Shown here: positions 1 to 11,502 of the stretch, piece by piece
Position numbering within the stretch: position 1 is the stretch's first letter
How the letters are laid out: each line of letters starts with the position of its first letter
Assembly (NCBI RefSeq): GCF_014898055.3
Contig: NW_023602073.1
Location: 26,087,784-26,151,783 of the forward strand
Reading direction: 5' to 3'
Source: Talpa occidentalis
Taxonomy: Eukaryota; Chordata; Mammalia; Eulipotyphla; Talpidae
Length of the DNA stretch: 64,000 bases
Made by a program: the position numbers and the translations under genes
The notes under the pieces: generated by a model
Seen by the model: only the letters and a program-made list of their open reading frames with translations
Database searches by the model: none
What the model was told of the DNA's origin: nothing

Positions 1-1235
1 ATTTAAGATTAGCAGCCATGCCCAGATAGGGTGCAAAATAAGTATGCAACAATATTTCAATATCAGGACACATTATTACATATTTTTAACAGCAAAGCAG
101 GGGGCCTGCAGCTGCGGGGATTCCCCTTTAAATATGTTGTTGGAAACATAAAAAAGCCCAATCTGGGCAGAACTTGATCAGCTCCAATCAAACAACTCGA
201 ACTGTAAAAAGACCGATCAGGCTTGAAAAGGTAGGCAGGGGAGATAAGCCAATGTTCCAGAAAGCTAGGATGACTGACACCTTGGGATTCAGTCTCAGTG
301 ACCTTCTCCTAGACAGAACTTTGCAAGATAGACTCATCAGGAAGACTGGTCCTGACCTCCTGGAGAACTTCCTAGAAGTTCTGGAGAAATTCCTAGAACT
401 GCTGACACCTTTGCAGTATTTGTTAATGGTAACTTGGAGGAAAATTATATACGTAAAACAATAAGGGACTTAAATAACTATGGAACTTTCATATAATAGA
501 ATATCATTTACCATTAATGCTTTTTAAAATACTTAAGGATAGAAAAATGCTCAGTGTAGTATGTGAAAGTATTTTGTGCCACATAGAAGAATACGTACAT
601 AGGTAAACAGAGGAAACTATGAAGAAATAGGCTAAAATGCGAAAACTATCTGGGGGTAAAAATGTGGTCATCCTAGATATAGGAAGAACAGTTCTGAAAT
701 GCTTTCCTAGAAGAAATAATACAGGGGCTGAATATGAGAAGATGATGACTCATTCCACAATGGAGAGAAAAGGCCATACAGTTAGGGAAACATAGTTTGG
801 AATCCTATCTGAGAGAATAGGTTTACCATTAAGGATTTGGGAGTCACTTTCTGACATGACTGAATTAATTAAAGCCATACCCCGGAGCTGGTGGAAGCAA
901 AAACATTCTTTTCTCGAGTGGCCCTACTAACCAATTAAGAATCACAGTCAGGTAAGAGGTAGCCTAACTGTGAGGAGCAGGGAGAGGAAGAGAAAACAAA
1001 GAGGCAAAAAAAGAAAAAAAAAAAAAAAAGGACTGGGAAATATTAGAAGAACCAGAAACAATTTTGGTCACAGAAGTGAATAGTGTTTCATTGTCAACTC
1101 AGTAAATAATGCAGTTGATACAGACTGGAAAAGCTTCCACTGAACTGAGCAAATGTGCATGGGGAATAGAGGGCAGGAGACTGAGAAAGTGATGGGACAT
1201 GATGTAGAGAAGGAAACAAAGCAGAACTTCCTTTC
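1..1235. other. Non-coding, mostly unique AT-rich DNA
   Basis: No exon, RNA gene or clear repeat is visible. A 96-codon open frame at 174-464 has no recognisable motif and unremarkable composition, so I do not call it a gene. A purine-rich stretch with an A run lies at about 1007-1029. Confidence 0.5.
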
Positions 1236-1249
1236 AAAACACTTAGCAG

Positions 1250-1791
1250 ATCCTTGCCAACATTTGTTGCTTTCTTTTTTTTAATATGTGCCATTCTCAC
1301 TGGTGTAACATGGTATATCATTGTGGTTTTGATTTGCATTTCCCTGATTATAAGTGATGTTGAACATTTTTTCCATGTACCTGTTGGCCATTTGCACTTC
1401 CTTTCTGGAGATGTATCTTTTTAGCTTTTCTGCCCATATTTTTGACTGGTTTGTTTACTTTGTTTTTGTTGAATTGTGTGAGCTCCTTACAGATCTTTGT
1501 AATGAGTCCCTTATCAGTTGTATAGTGTGCAAAATTGCTCTCCCAATCAGTAGGGTGTCTCTGTTTTAGTTAATGTCTCTTTTGCTGTACAGGCAACTAT
1601 AAATCAGACACATTCTGCAGGGGAGGGGGAGGGGGAGGGAAAGGGATCAAAACGGGAGGGAAGAGCACAAGGGACTGTGGTGATGCTGCACGGGTGAATT
1701 TGTGGTGGGAATTTTATGGGGACTAAATCTGAGAGGAGAAAGCAAATATTGTACAAAATGAACAATAATGTAAAATACATAAAATAGAAAA
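1250..1791 (+). mobile_element. 5'-inverted (twin-primed) L1 3' end
   Basis: Positions 1250-1592 are the antisense of the L1 ORF2 C-terminal region; the inverted block closes with an L1-type antisense segment ending near 1592. From 1593 the sequence runs in the sense direction through the L1 3'UTR (a polypurine block near 1620-1650, then the 'gggactgtggtgatg' region) to an A-rich tail. The insertion is bounded by a 14-bp target duplication with one mismatch (1236-1249 and 1792-1805, AAAACACTTAGCAG type). An inverted 5' part joined to a sense 3' end inside one target duplication is the signature of twin priming during target-primed reverse transcription. No intact ORF remains. Confidence 0.85.
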
Positions 1792-1805
1792 AAAACACTC
1801 AGCAG

Positions 1806-3957
1806 AAGAGGGACAAAGTAAACTGGCAAAGCCAGAGAAAAATGCAGGGTGTCAAGAGAAGGTTGTTTTTAGTGAGATAAAAGGTGTGGTTGTCTATAAA
1901 GAAAAAAGAATCTAGTGTTTGTTGTAAGGGTGCCTTAGAGACTGGCCAAGTCAAGCAAAATAAAGTTATTGATGGGAATAAAAGAGCTGACTAATTTCAA
2001 GGGCAAATCAAAGAATTAACAAACAGCGACTAGAGATCCATAAATGTGGAAGTCTATGAAAGTTGGTGGCTGCAGGGTGCATAACTGTACCATTTATTCT
2101 AACAAACTCAGGCAACCTGGATGAAGAAATGAAAAAGAAATGTGAATTTTGGATTTTTCTATTAATTAGGAAAGACAAAGAGTTCGGTGAGTTAAAGATG
2201 TAGAGAACTGTCCCAATGACCAAATACACAAGATGGGTAGTGGCTAGGAAGGAACTGATAAAGGAGCTATAGATCCCAAGGGCAGAGGAAGGGCGCTGAG
2301 CATCCAAGGGTCCAAAATCTCTCTTTGGATGTTGTGATCAATCTTTGACAAAGTCTTCAAAGGGTTTAAAAAGATCCAGAGTGGCTATGGGTAAAGTAGG
2401 CTAGAGATAAAGATCACTTGGACATTAACCAAGAAATTTAGGAAATAGTAAGAAATTTAAGAAAAAAATATGTTGTAACAAAATTTAAAGTGTGAAACAC
2501 CTAATCTTGACACACTTTTATAGCTTGCCCTTTGCAAACTCTATACTCATCCTTTTCAGAATGCATATTTCCACCCATGATACTAAGAAAAATTTGTAAT
2601 AATTCAAAAGGTAGACATAAACTCCATTAAGCTTTAAGATATGATCAAATAAATGCAATATTTCTTCTGTAAGAAAATTATCTTGATATCAAAACTAGGA
2701 AAATAACAAAATGTGCACAGACACACAATGCAAGTGTTAAATTGAACCATCTGGCTTTTAATTCTTTGTTTTGCCTTAATAGCATATCTCTTGGTTTCAC
2801 TTCACAGTAGCTTAGCTTTTGAAAAGTACAGCTAAAAATTACTAGGACACCGATCAAACTCTGCCCTTTTAATTGTGGGGTAATTATACTTTTTTACCCC
2901 AGAGGGTGATAAAAAGAGCACTGCATCTTATGGCTGAGCAGATATTTGCGAAGAAACCAAAATCAAAGCAAATTTTCCAATTATCCTTCCCCAAACCTCA
3001 CACTGTTCTCCTGCATTGAGGCCAGACAAGGGGTCAAACTTAAGTGGAAACCCTGCATACCAAGGGTAAACACCATACCAGTTAAACCAGTATTTTTAGG
3101 TTTACCAATTATTCCACAATGTAACACAACTTAGGAATCAATGTTCTCTAAGTTATTATTAGGTTGAGAATTGAAATTGTAAAAATCCAAGCAGCTAGAG
3201 GAAAGACTTATCAAGTCAGTTATTCAAAGCATCTTTTCATCAAGTAATATGGGCAGTGGCCTTAACATCATCTGCATCCCTTATCAAAGTTGCTGCTGAT
3301 TTCAGCAGAAACTAAGGAGAATAATGCATGCTTCATGGCTAAGGATGTCCAATTAAATTATACTTCTAAAACACAAAGCATATATTTTTACCAAGTATTA
3401 TACCAAATATAGACCTAATGTTATTAGTAAAGTGAGCACTAAACTAGAAAATTAATTTCTAGCTGTAAATTCAAGGTTTGAAAACACAAAATCTATTTAA
3501 ACATGAACTCATACAAAGAGGCTGAAATTGACATGGCCTCACATAGTTCCTAATAATCATATTGAAACACTTTCGCCATTGTGGCTTAGATATTATTATT
3601 AGAGTATGACTGGCTCCTCTTCCCAATTGATGACTTCTGATGCAGTAAATGGAAGGAAGCAGTCATGGTAACTACAGTGAGGAAAGGAAAATGAAGACAG
3701 CACGTTATTACCCAGGGAAGCTGAATGTCCAACGAATGAGTCACTGACACAGGTGTGCCCTCATGCGTGCAAGCAGTGTACACTCATGCAGGTGCACGCA
3801 CACACACCCAAACCAAAATTCAGGGCGAGGGATACAGATGTAGGAGGGGTTGAGAAAGAACCAGCAAATGTGGATCTCAGAAACTGAAAAAACTCTTCTG
3901 GTTCTTCAGGCTGTCTATGTGCCATATCACCCCCAGTGAATAAATAACATCAGTTTT
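1806..3957. other. Non-coding, mostly unique DNA
   Basis: AT-rich sequence with no recognised repeat, exon or RNA gene. Short open frames at 2008-2307 (minus) and 2946-3134 (plus) are low-complexity or unremarkable. A short CA-rich tract is at about 3795-3809. Confidence 0.5.
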
Positions 3958-3972
3958 TCCCTATGTATTTTT

Positions 3973-4272
3973 TTTCTTAAATTTCCTTGAGAAAAGCAAG
4001 ATACTTTATTTTTAATTAATTTATTTATTTATACAAGAACGGGGTACATTCAGAAGCTCAGGAGGGTGACAGAATTCACCAGAGCCAGAGCGGGGAGCAG
4101 AGCAGGCAGACTGACGAAGTACACTGCTGAGGGGAGCAGCAGGCGGCAGGAAAGGTCTGTGCGCCATGTGGGACCCTCGTCAGGTGGCTGGGGATCGAAC
4201 CGGCGCTGCAGAGGCTGTGGGCAACTTGGCAACCCAGTGCTCAACCGCTGCACCATGCCACTGGGGAGGCCC
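3973..4272 (-). mobile_element. tRNA-derived SINE, type A, with extended 3' tail
   Basis: Read on the minus strand, this starts at 4272 with the GGGCCTCCCC head and has the tRNA-like A box and B box (GGTTCGATCCC) region. The type A body ends in a TGTATAAATAAATAAATT tail. About 38 extra bases (about 3973-4012) with no SINE match lie between that tail and the final A run. The target duplication TCCCTATGTATTTTT is perfect (3958-3972 and 4273-4287) and places the extra bases inside the inserted unit. The element is Pol III-type and depends on L1 for mobility, as is known for tRNA SINEs. A type B SINE in the opposite direction follows 40 bp away. Confidence 0.9.
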
Positions 4273-4312
4273 TCCCTATGTATTTTTATAGCCCTTTGGA
4301 AAAAAAAAAAAT

Positions 4313-4580
4313 GGGCCTCCCCTGTGGGCGCAGTGGGTTGATACCTACGCTGTGACGCTGTCCACAACCTCTGCAGCACGGATTCGATTCGGGCCAGCCG
4401 AAGAGTAACCCACATAGCATGGCAGACCTCTCCTGCCTTGCCTGCTGCTCCCCTCAGCAGTGTTTTTGGTCAGTCTGCCTGTGCTGCTCCCCACTCTGTC
4501 TCTGGTGAATCCTCTCACCCTTCTGTGCCTCTGACTGTACCCCAGTTCTTGTATATATAAATAAGTCTTCAAAAAAAAAA
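4313..4580 (+). mobile_element. tRNA-derived SINE, type B
   Basis: It begins GGGCCTCCCCTG and keeps a B-box-like GATTCGATTC. It carries type B body marks: a CCCACAT...GGCAGACCTCTCCTG block, TGTCTCTGGTGAATCC and CCCCAGTTCTTGTA. It ends in TCTTC plus an A run. The head is partly diverged around the A box. It lies convergent and tail-away to the type A copy just upstream, so the pair forms an inverted repeat joined at the heads. Confidence 0.85.
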
Positions 4581-5529
4581 GAAGAAGGAATGCATTACTA
4601 TCAATTTAAAAAATAAATAAAGAAAAACAGAAAAGGAAAGAAAACAATGAAGGGATTAAATACAAGGTTTGGCCATTAACTAGGGTGAAAATATAGAAAG
4701 CGCATGAACTCAGTCTATCTGCTCACCTTTCATGTGCCTGGGGGTTCTTCTCAGAACAGCCTCCTCACCTCTTCCCTGGAAACCCACTCGCCATTCACTC
4801 ATCAGCAGGAAACAGCTGATGCTCACCCTGCCATACACTGATACTCCAGTACGGGTTAGGCAAATAGTACCAGGTATTTCAGATTTCTGGTTACTGGTTC
4901 CATTTTGTAATCTCACTATAAAAAAAAATCAATTTTCTTAAAGTACAAAAGGAAAGGGATAAGGAAGATTAGAAACATGAATAAAGGATGCCCAAAAAAA
5001 AAAAAAAAAAAAAAAACACCAACAACAGGGGCGAGGGGTGGGAACAAAAAAAAAAAAAAACAGTGGAAATACATGTCCAAATCCCTTCTGGAGAAGGAAG
5101 GTATTTAGACGCACAGAAGACTGCCAGGGGAAGATAACCAACTACATTTCTTCTACAACTTGAAAGAAGAAATATTAGTTTGGAGAAATAATATTCTGTA
5201 CTTTAACTTTCTACTACAGACCCAGCAAAGAGCTATGAGGTATGACATCCCAGCTACCTGCCCTTCGATCTATCACTGCTGTGGTGGGACACTTCTGCCC
5301 ATGGAGGTTTCAGCCTCACTGCCCACTCCCTGTTTTTCAGTTTGGAAGTTGTGGTTACAGTGGCTCAAAAACTGGCTTCCTGCTTGACATATATGATCCC
5401 CTCAGCAAGATCCACCTCCATGGAAAGACTTAAACTCCAAGACATCTAAGTCTCTAAAAAGGTTTCTCTATATATGACATTGAACAGGTGGGGGGGGGTG
5501 TGAAAGAGAAAGAGAACGCACACAGGCCC
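4581..5529. other. Non-coding DNA with homopolymer tracts
   Basis: The stretch has a 23-base A run at 4994-5016, a second A run at about 5047-5060 and a G run at about 5491-5499. Otherwise I see no recognised repeat or gene. The open frames at 4732-4941, 5160-5387 and 5242-5433 have no motif support. Confidence 0.5.
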
Positions 5530-6800
5530 CAAAAAATCCTCAGAGAAATGAAAATATCATATTACTTAACTTTAAATAATATTATAATCAACACTAATTA
5601 AAATAATATGGTGTTGACAAAAAATAGACCCATGGATCTATGGAATAGAAGTCCAAAAATAAATCCATGTACATATCAATATTTAATTTATGATAAAAGC
5701 CCCTTGATGCTACAATGGGTAAAGGAGGGTGTTTAACAAATGGTGCTAGGAAAACTAGACAGTTACATTAAAAGAATTAACTCAGATCACTCTCAGACTC
5801 CTTACACAAAATTAAATTCCAAATGGATTAAAGGTATATATATACATACCACAAAATAGATAAAAGAAATACTTTAACAATATGTTCTATGACATCAATG
5901 ATAAAGATTTTTTGTAAATTCAACCCCTAAAATAAAGGAAAAAAATAAAAAAATCAACAGCTGGAATTACCGCAAATTAAAAAGCTTTTCACAATGAAAG
6001 AAAATATGAGTAAATTAAAAAGACCCCCTATAGGATGGGAAAAATATTTACACATTACACAACTGAAAGGAGTCATATTTAAGACATATAAAAAAAAAAA
6101 ACATTACAAAATCCAACAGAAAAATAAACAACCCAATAACAAATGGGAAGCAGATGTGAACAGACAATTCACCAAACAGAGAATATTCAGAAGGCCAACA
6201 GATACATGAAAAAGTGGTCATCACTACTTCCAAGAAGAGATGCCGGTCAAAACCACAATGAGATATCATCTTACCTGTGAGAATGGCACACACTGACACA
6301 CAGGATCCCTTCAGCAAGATCCCTAATGAGTACTGGAGAGGATGCAGAGAAAGAGAAACCCTAGTATACTGCTGGTGGCAATGTAAACTGATGCAAATAT
6401 TCTGGAAAGCAATTTGGAATTACCTTAAAAAACTAAAAATGGAAATACTCTATGACCCAGCAATCCAACTCTGGGACATCTATCTAAAGAATGTGAAACT
6501 ATCAATGTGCATAGCAACATTATTTACAATAGCTGGACTTGGAAGCAGCCTCACTGCCCATCAAAAAAAAAAGACTGGATTAAGAAGATGTGACATATCC
6601 ACACTAAGACCATTCAGCCAGAAGGAAAGAAAAAAATGTTGCCATTTACACCAAAATGCAGGGAATTAAAGGGAATTGTGTACATTAAAGCAAGTCAGAA
6701 TGACAAAGGCAAATACTGAAGTTAAAAGGGAGAAAGACCTTTGAGCCTTTTCCTTTGAGGGAAGGTGGTGGGCAAAAAAAATTTAAATAAAAAGAAACCA
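5530..6800 (+). mobile_element. Old L1 3' part (ORF2 C-terminus and 3' region), decayed
   Basis: The sense strand shows the typical mammalian L1 run: the 'ggtgttgacaaaaaatagac' block near 5612, an 'acccatggatctatggaata' block just after it, the 'gcagatgtgaacagacaatt' block near 6152, and a 'ctgctggtggcaatgtaaac' block near 6370. A broken reading frame at 6277-6669 carries ORF2 tail similarity (YWRGCRERETLVYCWWQC at its start). Stops and small indels break the rest. The 5' end is truncated; the 3' limit is approximate and no target duplication is visible. It reads as an old L1M-class fragment. Confidence 0.8.
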
Positions 6801-7457
6801 GAAATTGTTTTAAGTTCCTACCACAAACTTAAACACATTATATACTCAATAATGTATACGTACAGGCATACCACATAATTTTCTTAAATTACTCAATTTC
6901 TCTTATGTTTTCATGTGAATTTTTATTTCACAGAGCAGTCTACATTTCAAACCTACAATGAGTACTTATCTAGTAACTCATATGAAACAAAACCATAAAT
7001 AAAAGCTATGTTGGACAATAAATACATGTTCAAACATAACTAGGTATCTATAGACTATCTGGAAGCTTGAAGCCACCAGTTAAAATAATTTTTAAAGAAA
7101 TCTACTTATATATTTAAACCTTAAAAAGTGATAAACCAATGGAGGAAAATTCTGCAGGACATAAAAACCAGTTCCTTTGATAAATAATTTGCAAAGAAAA
7201 AAAAAGGAGAATTGAAAAAGGTACCCACAGACCAAAACATATAAAACCTAGAAAATATATGAAACTTATTTGTTCTGGTTCTAACAAAATGTTTAAAAAG
7301 TTATGGGCTATAAAGGACAAGAAATTTAAACACTTAGAGGATATTTGATCACAATAGAATTATTATTTTGTTGTTGTTTGATGAAGGTATCATGATCATT
7401 TGAAAAAACATCCCTCATTTTTTGGAGCATATATAATAAAAACACATAAATGAGCTG
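6801..7457. other. Non-coding, mostly unique AT-rich DNA
   Basis: No repeat, exon or RNA gene is recognised here. It lies between an old L1 fragment and the RPL9 pseudogene. Confidence 0.5.
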
Positions 7458-8125
7458 TTTTTGCCACACCTGAGAGAATGAAGACCATTCTCAGCAATCA
7501 GACTGCTGACATTTCCAAAAATGTTGACATCTCCCCAAAGGGACATACTGATAATGTGAAGGGCCCCAGAGGCACCCTGTGGAGGGACTTCTATCACATC
7601 AATGTTGAATTCAGTCTCCATGAAAGGGAAAAACGCCTCCGGGTTGACAAATGGTGGGGAAACAGAAAGAAACCGACTAATGTTTGCAGAATGTGTAGTC
7701 ATATACAGAACACACATGACAGAGGGGGCTACCCTGGGCTTCCATTACAGGGTGAGTTCTGTGTCCTCCCTTCCCCATCAATGCAGTTATTGGGGAGAAT
7801 GAGTCTTGTTGAAATCTGAAATTTCATGAGTGAGAAGTGCATTTGCAGGGTTCTGATGGGCCCTGCATTGCTTGTTCAGTATCTCAACCCCAAAAATCTG
7901 AGTTAATTCTTGAAAGAAGTTGATACACTGAATTTGTATCAAAGTCAGTTGTTTTGATTCAGCAAACCACAACGGTTAAAAACAAGGATATCAGGAAATT
8001 TGGGGATGGTATCTATGTTTTTGAAAAAGGAATGGTTCAACAAGCTGATGAGTAAGATCTAAGTTGGCCAGCACAGAAACAACAAAATACTGGATGACTC
8101 CTATTTGTGTTACCATTAAAATGTA
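7458..8125 (+). pseudogene. RPL9: RPL9 processed pseudogene (ribosomal protein L9 / uL6)
   Basis: The functional parent encodes uL6, a protein of the large ribosomal subunit. This copy starts with a short 5'UTR remnant and an ATG at 7478. It opens [18 protein letters not shown], then keeps [20 protein letters not shown] and [13 protein letters not shown], all recognisable RPL9 segments. The frame then slips by one near 7715 (TLGFHYR continues in the next frame), returns, and meets an in-frame TGA at 7817-7819. Later the block ACSVSQ...ELILE is readable near 7865-7915, and the C-terminal block VKNKDIRKF...VQQADE ends at a TAA at 8053-8055. The coding remnant (7478-8055, 578 bp) is nearly the length of the normal 192-codon frame. 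There are no introns, so it is a retrocopy. About 70 bp of 3'UTR-like sequence follows; no poly(A) or target duplication is clear. It is not expected to make protein. Confidence 0.93.
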
Positions 8126-8192
8126 AGAAACTTGTGGGATCTTTTTCTTAAACAGATTATTCCTTTCCAACTATTCAGCAAGTTAAAAGTTG

Positions 8193-8250
8193 AGAAGTAA
8201 ACTCCAGTGTGCTAAGAATAGAAGAAGTAAACTCCAGTGTGCTAAGAATA
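8193..8250. repeat. Direct tandem duplication, about 30 bp x 2
   Basis: The block AGTAAACTCCAGTGTGCTAA occurs twice with a 30-bp period. The two copies are identical across the shared core, so the duplication looks fairly recent. Confidence 0.85.
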
Positions 8251-8281
8251 AGACTTCATGGCAGAAGTGGTATAAATCTTG

Positions 8282-9042
8282 TTTTGTTTTTAATTTTAAT
8301 TTTATTTTTATATTCCCCATACAATTGCAACCCCCTTATTTTGACCCCAATCCCTCCTTTCCCTGCCCCCCCCCACCCCCCATAGAGTGTCTCTGGTTCA
8401 TAGTTCTTTGTTGATTTTGATTTTTACTTTCTTATAGTTATTCTTTTTCCTGGTCCTTATTTAAGTTTTCTAGATTCCTGCTATGAGTGAGACCATCCGG
8501 TATTTTTCTTTTTCTTTCTGGTTTATTTCGCTGAGCATGATCCCTTCCAGCTCCATCCATGTTGCTGCAAATTGCATGTGTTTATCTTTTTTTTTTTTTT
8601 TTTAAGATTTATTTATTTATTTATTTATACAAGCACTGGGTACAGTCAGAAGCGTGGGAGGGTGAGAGAATTCACCAGAGCCAGAGCGGGGAGCAGAGCA
8701 GGCAGAAGGACCGAAGTACACTGCTGAGGGGAGCAGCGGGTGGCAGGAAGAGGTCTGCGCGCCATGTGGGACCCTCCTCTGGTGGCCGGGGAGCAGCCGG
8801 GGATCGAACCGGCGCTGCAGAGGCTGAGGGCAGCTTCGCAACCCAGCGATCAACCGCTGCGCCACCGGGGAGGCCCATGTTTATCTTTTTTGAATGCTGA
8901 GTAATATTCCATGGTGTATATGTACCACATCTTCTTGATCCAGTCATCTATTTGGGCTTTTGGGTTGTTTCCAAAGCTTAGCTATTGCAAATAGTGCTGC
9001 TATAAACATAGGGGTGCAGGTGCTTGTTTTTGAAGGAATATC
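8282..9042 (-). mobile_element. Young L1 3' end, antisense, carrying a SINE
   Basis: Read on the minus strand this covers the end of ORF2 (trp-rich tail; the plus strand shows 'ctgagtaatattccatggtg' near 8898) and the 3'UTR with its G/C homopolymer block (plus-strand C runs near 8367-8382). The AT-rich tail is at the left end. It is interrupted by the SINE at 8593-8877. The same 3' end recurs at 48,667-49,081 and in sense at 19,320-19,880, which shows one fairly young L1 family. It is 5'-truncated at about 9042; a target duplication is not certain. Confidence 0.88.
8593..8877 (-). mobile_element. tRNA-derived SINE, type A1, nested in L1
   Basis: On the minus strand it has the GGGCCTCCCCGGTGGCGC head, an intact-looking A box and B box, the A1-specific GGCTGCTCCCCGGCCACC block and the CGGTCCTTCTGCC mark. 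It ends in TGTATAAATAAATAAATAAA and an A run. The target duplication TGTTTATCTTTTTT (8579-8592 and 8878-8891) lies in the host L1, so the SINE is younger than that L1. It uses the ordinary 'GTGCTTGTA' tail, not the extended tail of other A1 copies. Confidence 0.93.
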
Positions 9043-10072
9043 AAGGGGGTTTTCATGCAAGAGGAATTTGGACTAGTGACAGGCAACATGTGTTTATTCC
9101 ACTACAGGATGTAGAACTTTGGAGAGATCCCAAAAGTATGTGTTAATTCTGCAGTATTCCAGTAAGCTGGAATACCTGTGAGGCAAGGATGCCTGAGTCA
9201 CCGGACTGTATACCAGTAATACTATTTATGAAAAGGCAACTGAGACACGGAACAAAGTAATAAAATAGGATTACAAATTAATTAATTAAAAGATACATAT
9301 GAAGTCCTTTTAAGACATTATGGTAGAGGGAAGTGCCCAGGAAAACAAATAAAGCAGGATGGCTATAAGCTGTTAATTACTAGTGCTGCTTGGTAAGTAA
9401 ATTAGAGGCTTATTACACCATTCTATTTTGGAACTATTTTGAAACTTTCATAAGTAAAAGTTTAAAAAAGAAACAAAAGCAGCCCAATGTGAAACATTTT
9501 TAAACACTGTATGATAGCACAAGTCATAAACTAGAATATATATACAATATTGTTAAGTAAATGAGACAAAGTATCCAAAGGCCCAGCACACATACTTTTT
9601 CAGTAAAAGTCACTGACCCCAAAATAATCAGACCCAAAAGGAAATGAAATAATTACTAAGCTATCATTGGGAGGCATGTTTGTACACACCAGACTCATGT
9701 TTGTACACAATGCTAAAAAGGATAACAAACAAAATAATTTCTAGAAATAAGATATCCAGTGTTCTGAATTATTTCTGGTGGGACAGAGAAGGACAAGAAT
9801 TTGGAGACTGAAAAGATACAAAGTTAAAAACAAATCTAAGGAACAGAATGCACATTTTATGTATTGGTCTCATGCACACTTTTTCAAAATTGATAAAAGA
9901 ACTATATGGATACACTGCCTTTCTCTTTTTCAAAATTATAACATCACTAATATTCCAATACTGATGCATCGCTTCTTTAAATAAAAAGTTTAAACAGATT
10001 GCTTTTTTTAATGATATAAGAAATATACAATAAAAAAGTAATAATAAAATAAAAATAAACAGATTGCTTTTT
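9043..10072. other. Non-coding, mostly unique AT-rich DNA
   Basis: No exon or RNA gene. The block at about 9400-9470 vaguely resembles an old L1-type 3' tail but is too diverged to call. A TAAACAGATTGCTTTTT block is repeated at about 9991 and 10057, just before the next SINE. Confidence 0.45.
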
Positions 10073-10086
10073 AAAGAGTAAAATGA

Positions 10087-10363
10087 GGGCCTCCCCAGTG
10101 GCAAAGCGGTTGAACGCTGGCCTGCGAAGCTGCCCGCAACCTCTGCAGCACCAGTTCGATCCCTGGCTGGCCCGGGAGGGTCCACATGGTGCGCAGACCT
10201 CTCCTGCCGAGCCTGCTGCTCCCCTCAGCAGTGTGTTTCGTCAGTCTGCCTGTTCTGCTCCCAGCTCTGGCTCTAGTGAATTCTCTCACCCTCCCGTGCT
10301 TCTGACTGTACCCTGTGCTTGTATAAAATAAATAAATAAATCTTTAAAAACAAACACACAAAA
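10087..10363 (+). mobile_element. tRNA-derived SINE, type A2
   Basis: It has the GGGCCTCCCCAGTGGC head, B box AGTTCGATCCC, a type A body with GTCAGTCTGCC, and a TATAAAATAAATAAATAAAT tail ending in TCTTTAAAAA. The target duplication of about 14 bp (10,073-10,086 and 10,364-10,377, AAAGAGTAAAATGA type, one mismatch) defines both ends. Confidence 0.93.
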
Positions 10364-10377
10364 AAAGAGTAAATTGA

Positions 10378-11496
10378 AACATCAAAATGCCTGTATTAAA
10401 AAAAAATCTTATAACCACTCTGCAGCTTCTCCTAGAAGTGAGACACTCTATCCCTCTCTTCCTCCCTCCCCCCCCATAAGCCTGTGCAGCACACACGTGC
10501 ATGCGAACACACACACACAAACACACACACTTCTGCATATCTTATCTTATGGAGACCTTAAACCCCTGTTAAAAATCTCTGGTTATTGAGCTAATCTATA
10601 TTTTCACTATTCTTTTGCATTCTGAATGAGAATTCAAAGACATTTTCACAGTGATACTGAACATTCACTTGTTTGAATGTTATCATTTTTTCAGTTGTTA
10701 AATTCCTCCACAAATAATTTAACAATGTAGCTCTTACCAGACAAACTATTCTTATCTAGTCACATGAAGAGGGGGGAAGTAGCTAGCTGGAATAAATAAT
10801 CTGTTCTTTACTACCAGTTCAATTATATTTAATAACTTTTACATAGAGGAGTGTACATGGGAAAGAAAAAACTACTGACACCAGTACATCTGCATTATCT
10901 GATCCATTTCATCCTTAGTACATACCACGTGTAAAGCTTTAAGCTAAATACAGTGTTTTCCATTTGCAACCAATTCAAAAATACAAAAATACATTGATGT
11001 GTGTGTGTGTGTGTAAGTACCTACAACACTAATAATTTCCATAATAGCAGCAAATGGGGGGTAAGGAAAGTCAATGAAGCAAAGTTTTCACAGTATATGC
11101 CCCAATTATAATCAATCTACATTTGTTTACAACAGCAGTGCAGTAGTGCGAGTTACAGTGGTGAGAGCTCCCACTAACTCACCTCTGCAAGTTAGCTGCA
11201 AGACAACCTGGGATGAATTAAATGATCAGAGGACAGTATTAGTCCTCTACCTTCCAGCTTTAGAGGTTCCCCAGAAACTCTTCACTATTAAGGGATTATC
11301 ATCTGCCTAAATTTGTAAAAACCTTTTGTTGATAGCAACAATTATTTACTTCTTTAGGACCTCTGGCTATTCTGGTGATAGCAGAGTAGATTACATGGAA
11401 CTAATTCTACTGTCAATAACAATAAAAACCACAAAGAATAGATATGATATAAGACATATATATTGTTACAATGTACATTATAATGTATATGTAAAG
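10378..11496. other. Non-coding DNA with short microsatellites
   Basis: Pyrimidine-rich block at about 10,447-10,476, a CA-rich tract at about 10,508-10,530 and a TG run at about 10,998-11,014. I recognise no repeat family or gene. The open frame at 11,074-11,310 has no motif support. Confidence 0.5.
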
Positions 11497-11502
11497 ATAA
11501 AC

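Noticed and set aside
6277..6669. 130-codon plus-strand frame as a possible gene
   Set aside because: It is the decayed ORF2 C-terminus of an old L1, not a host gene.
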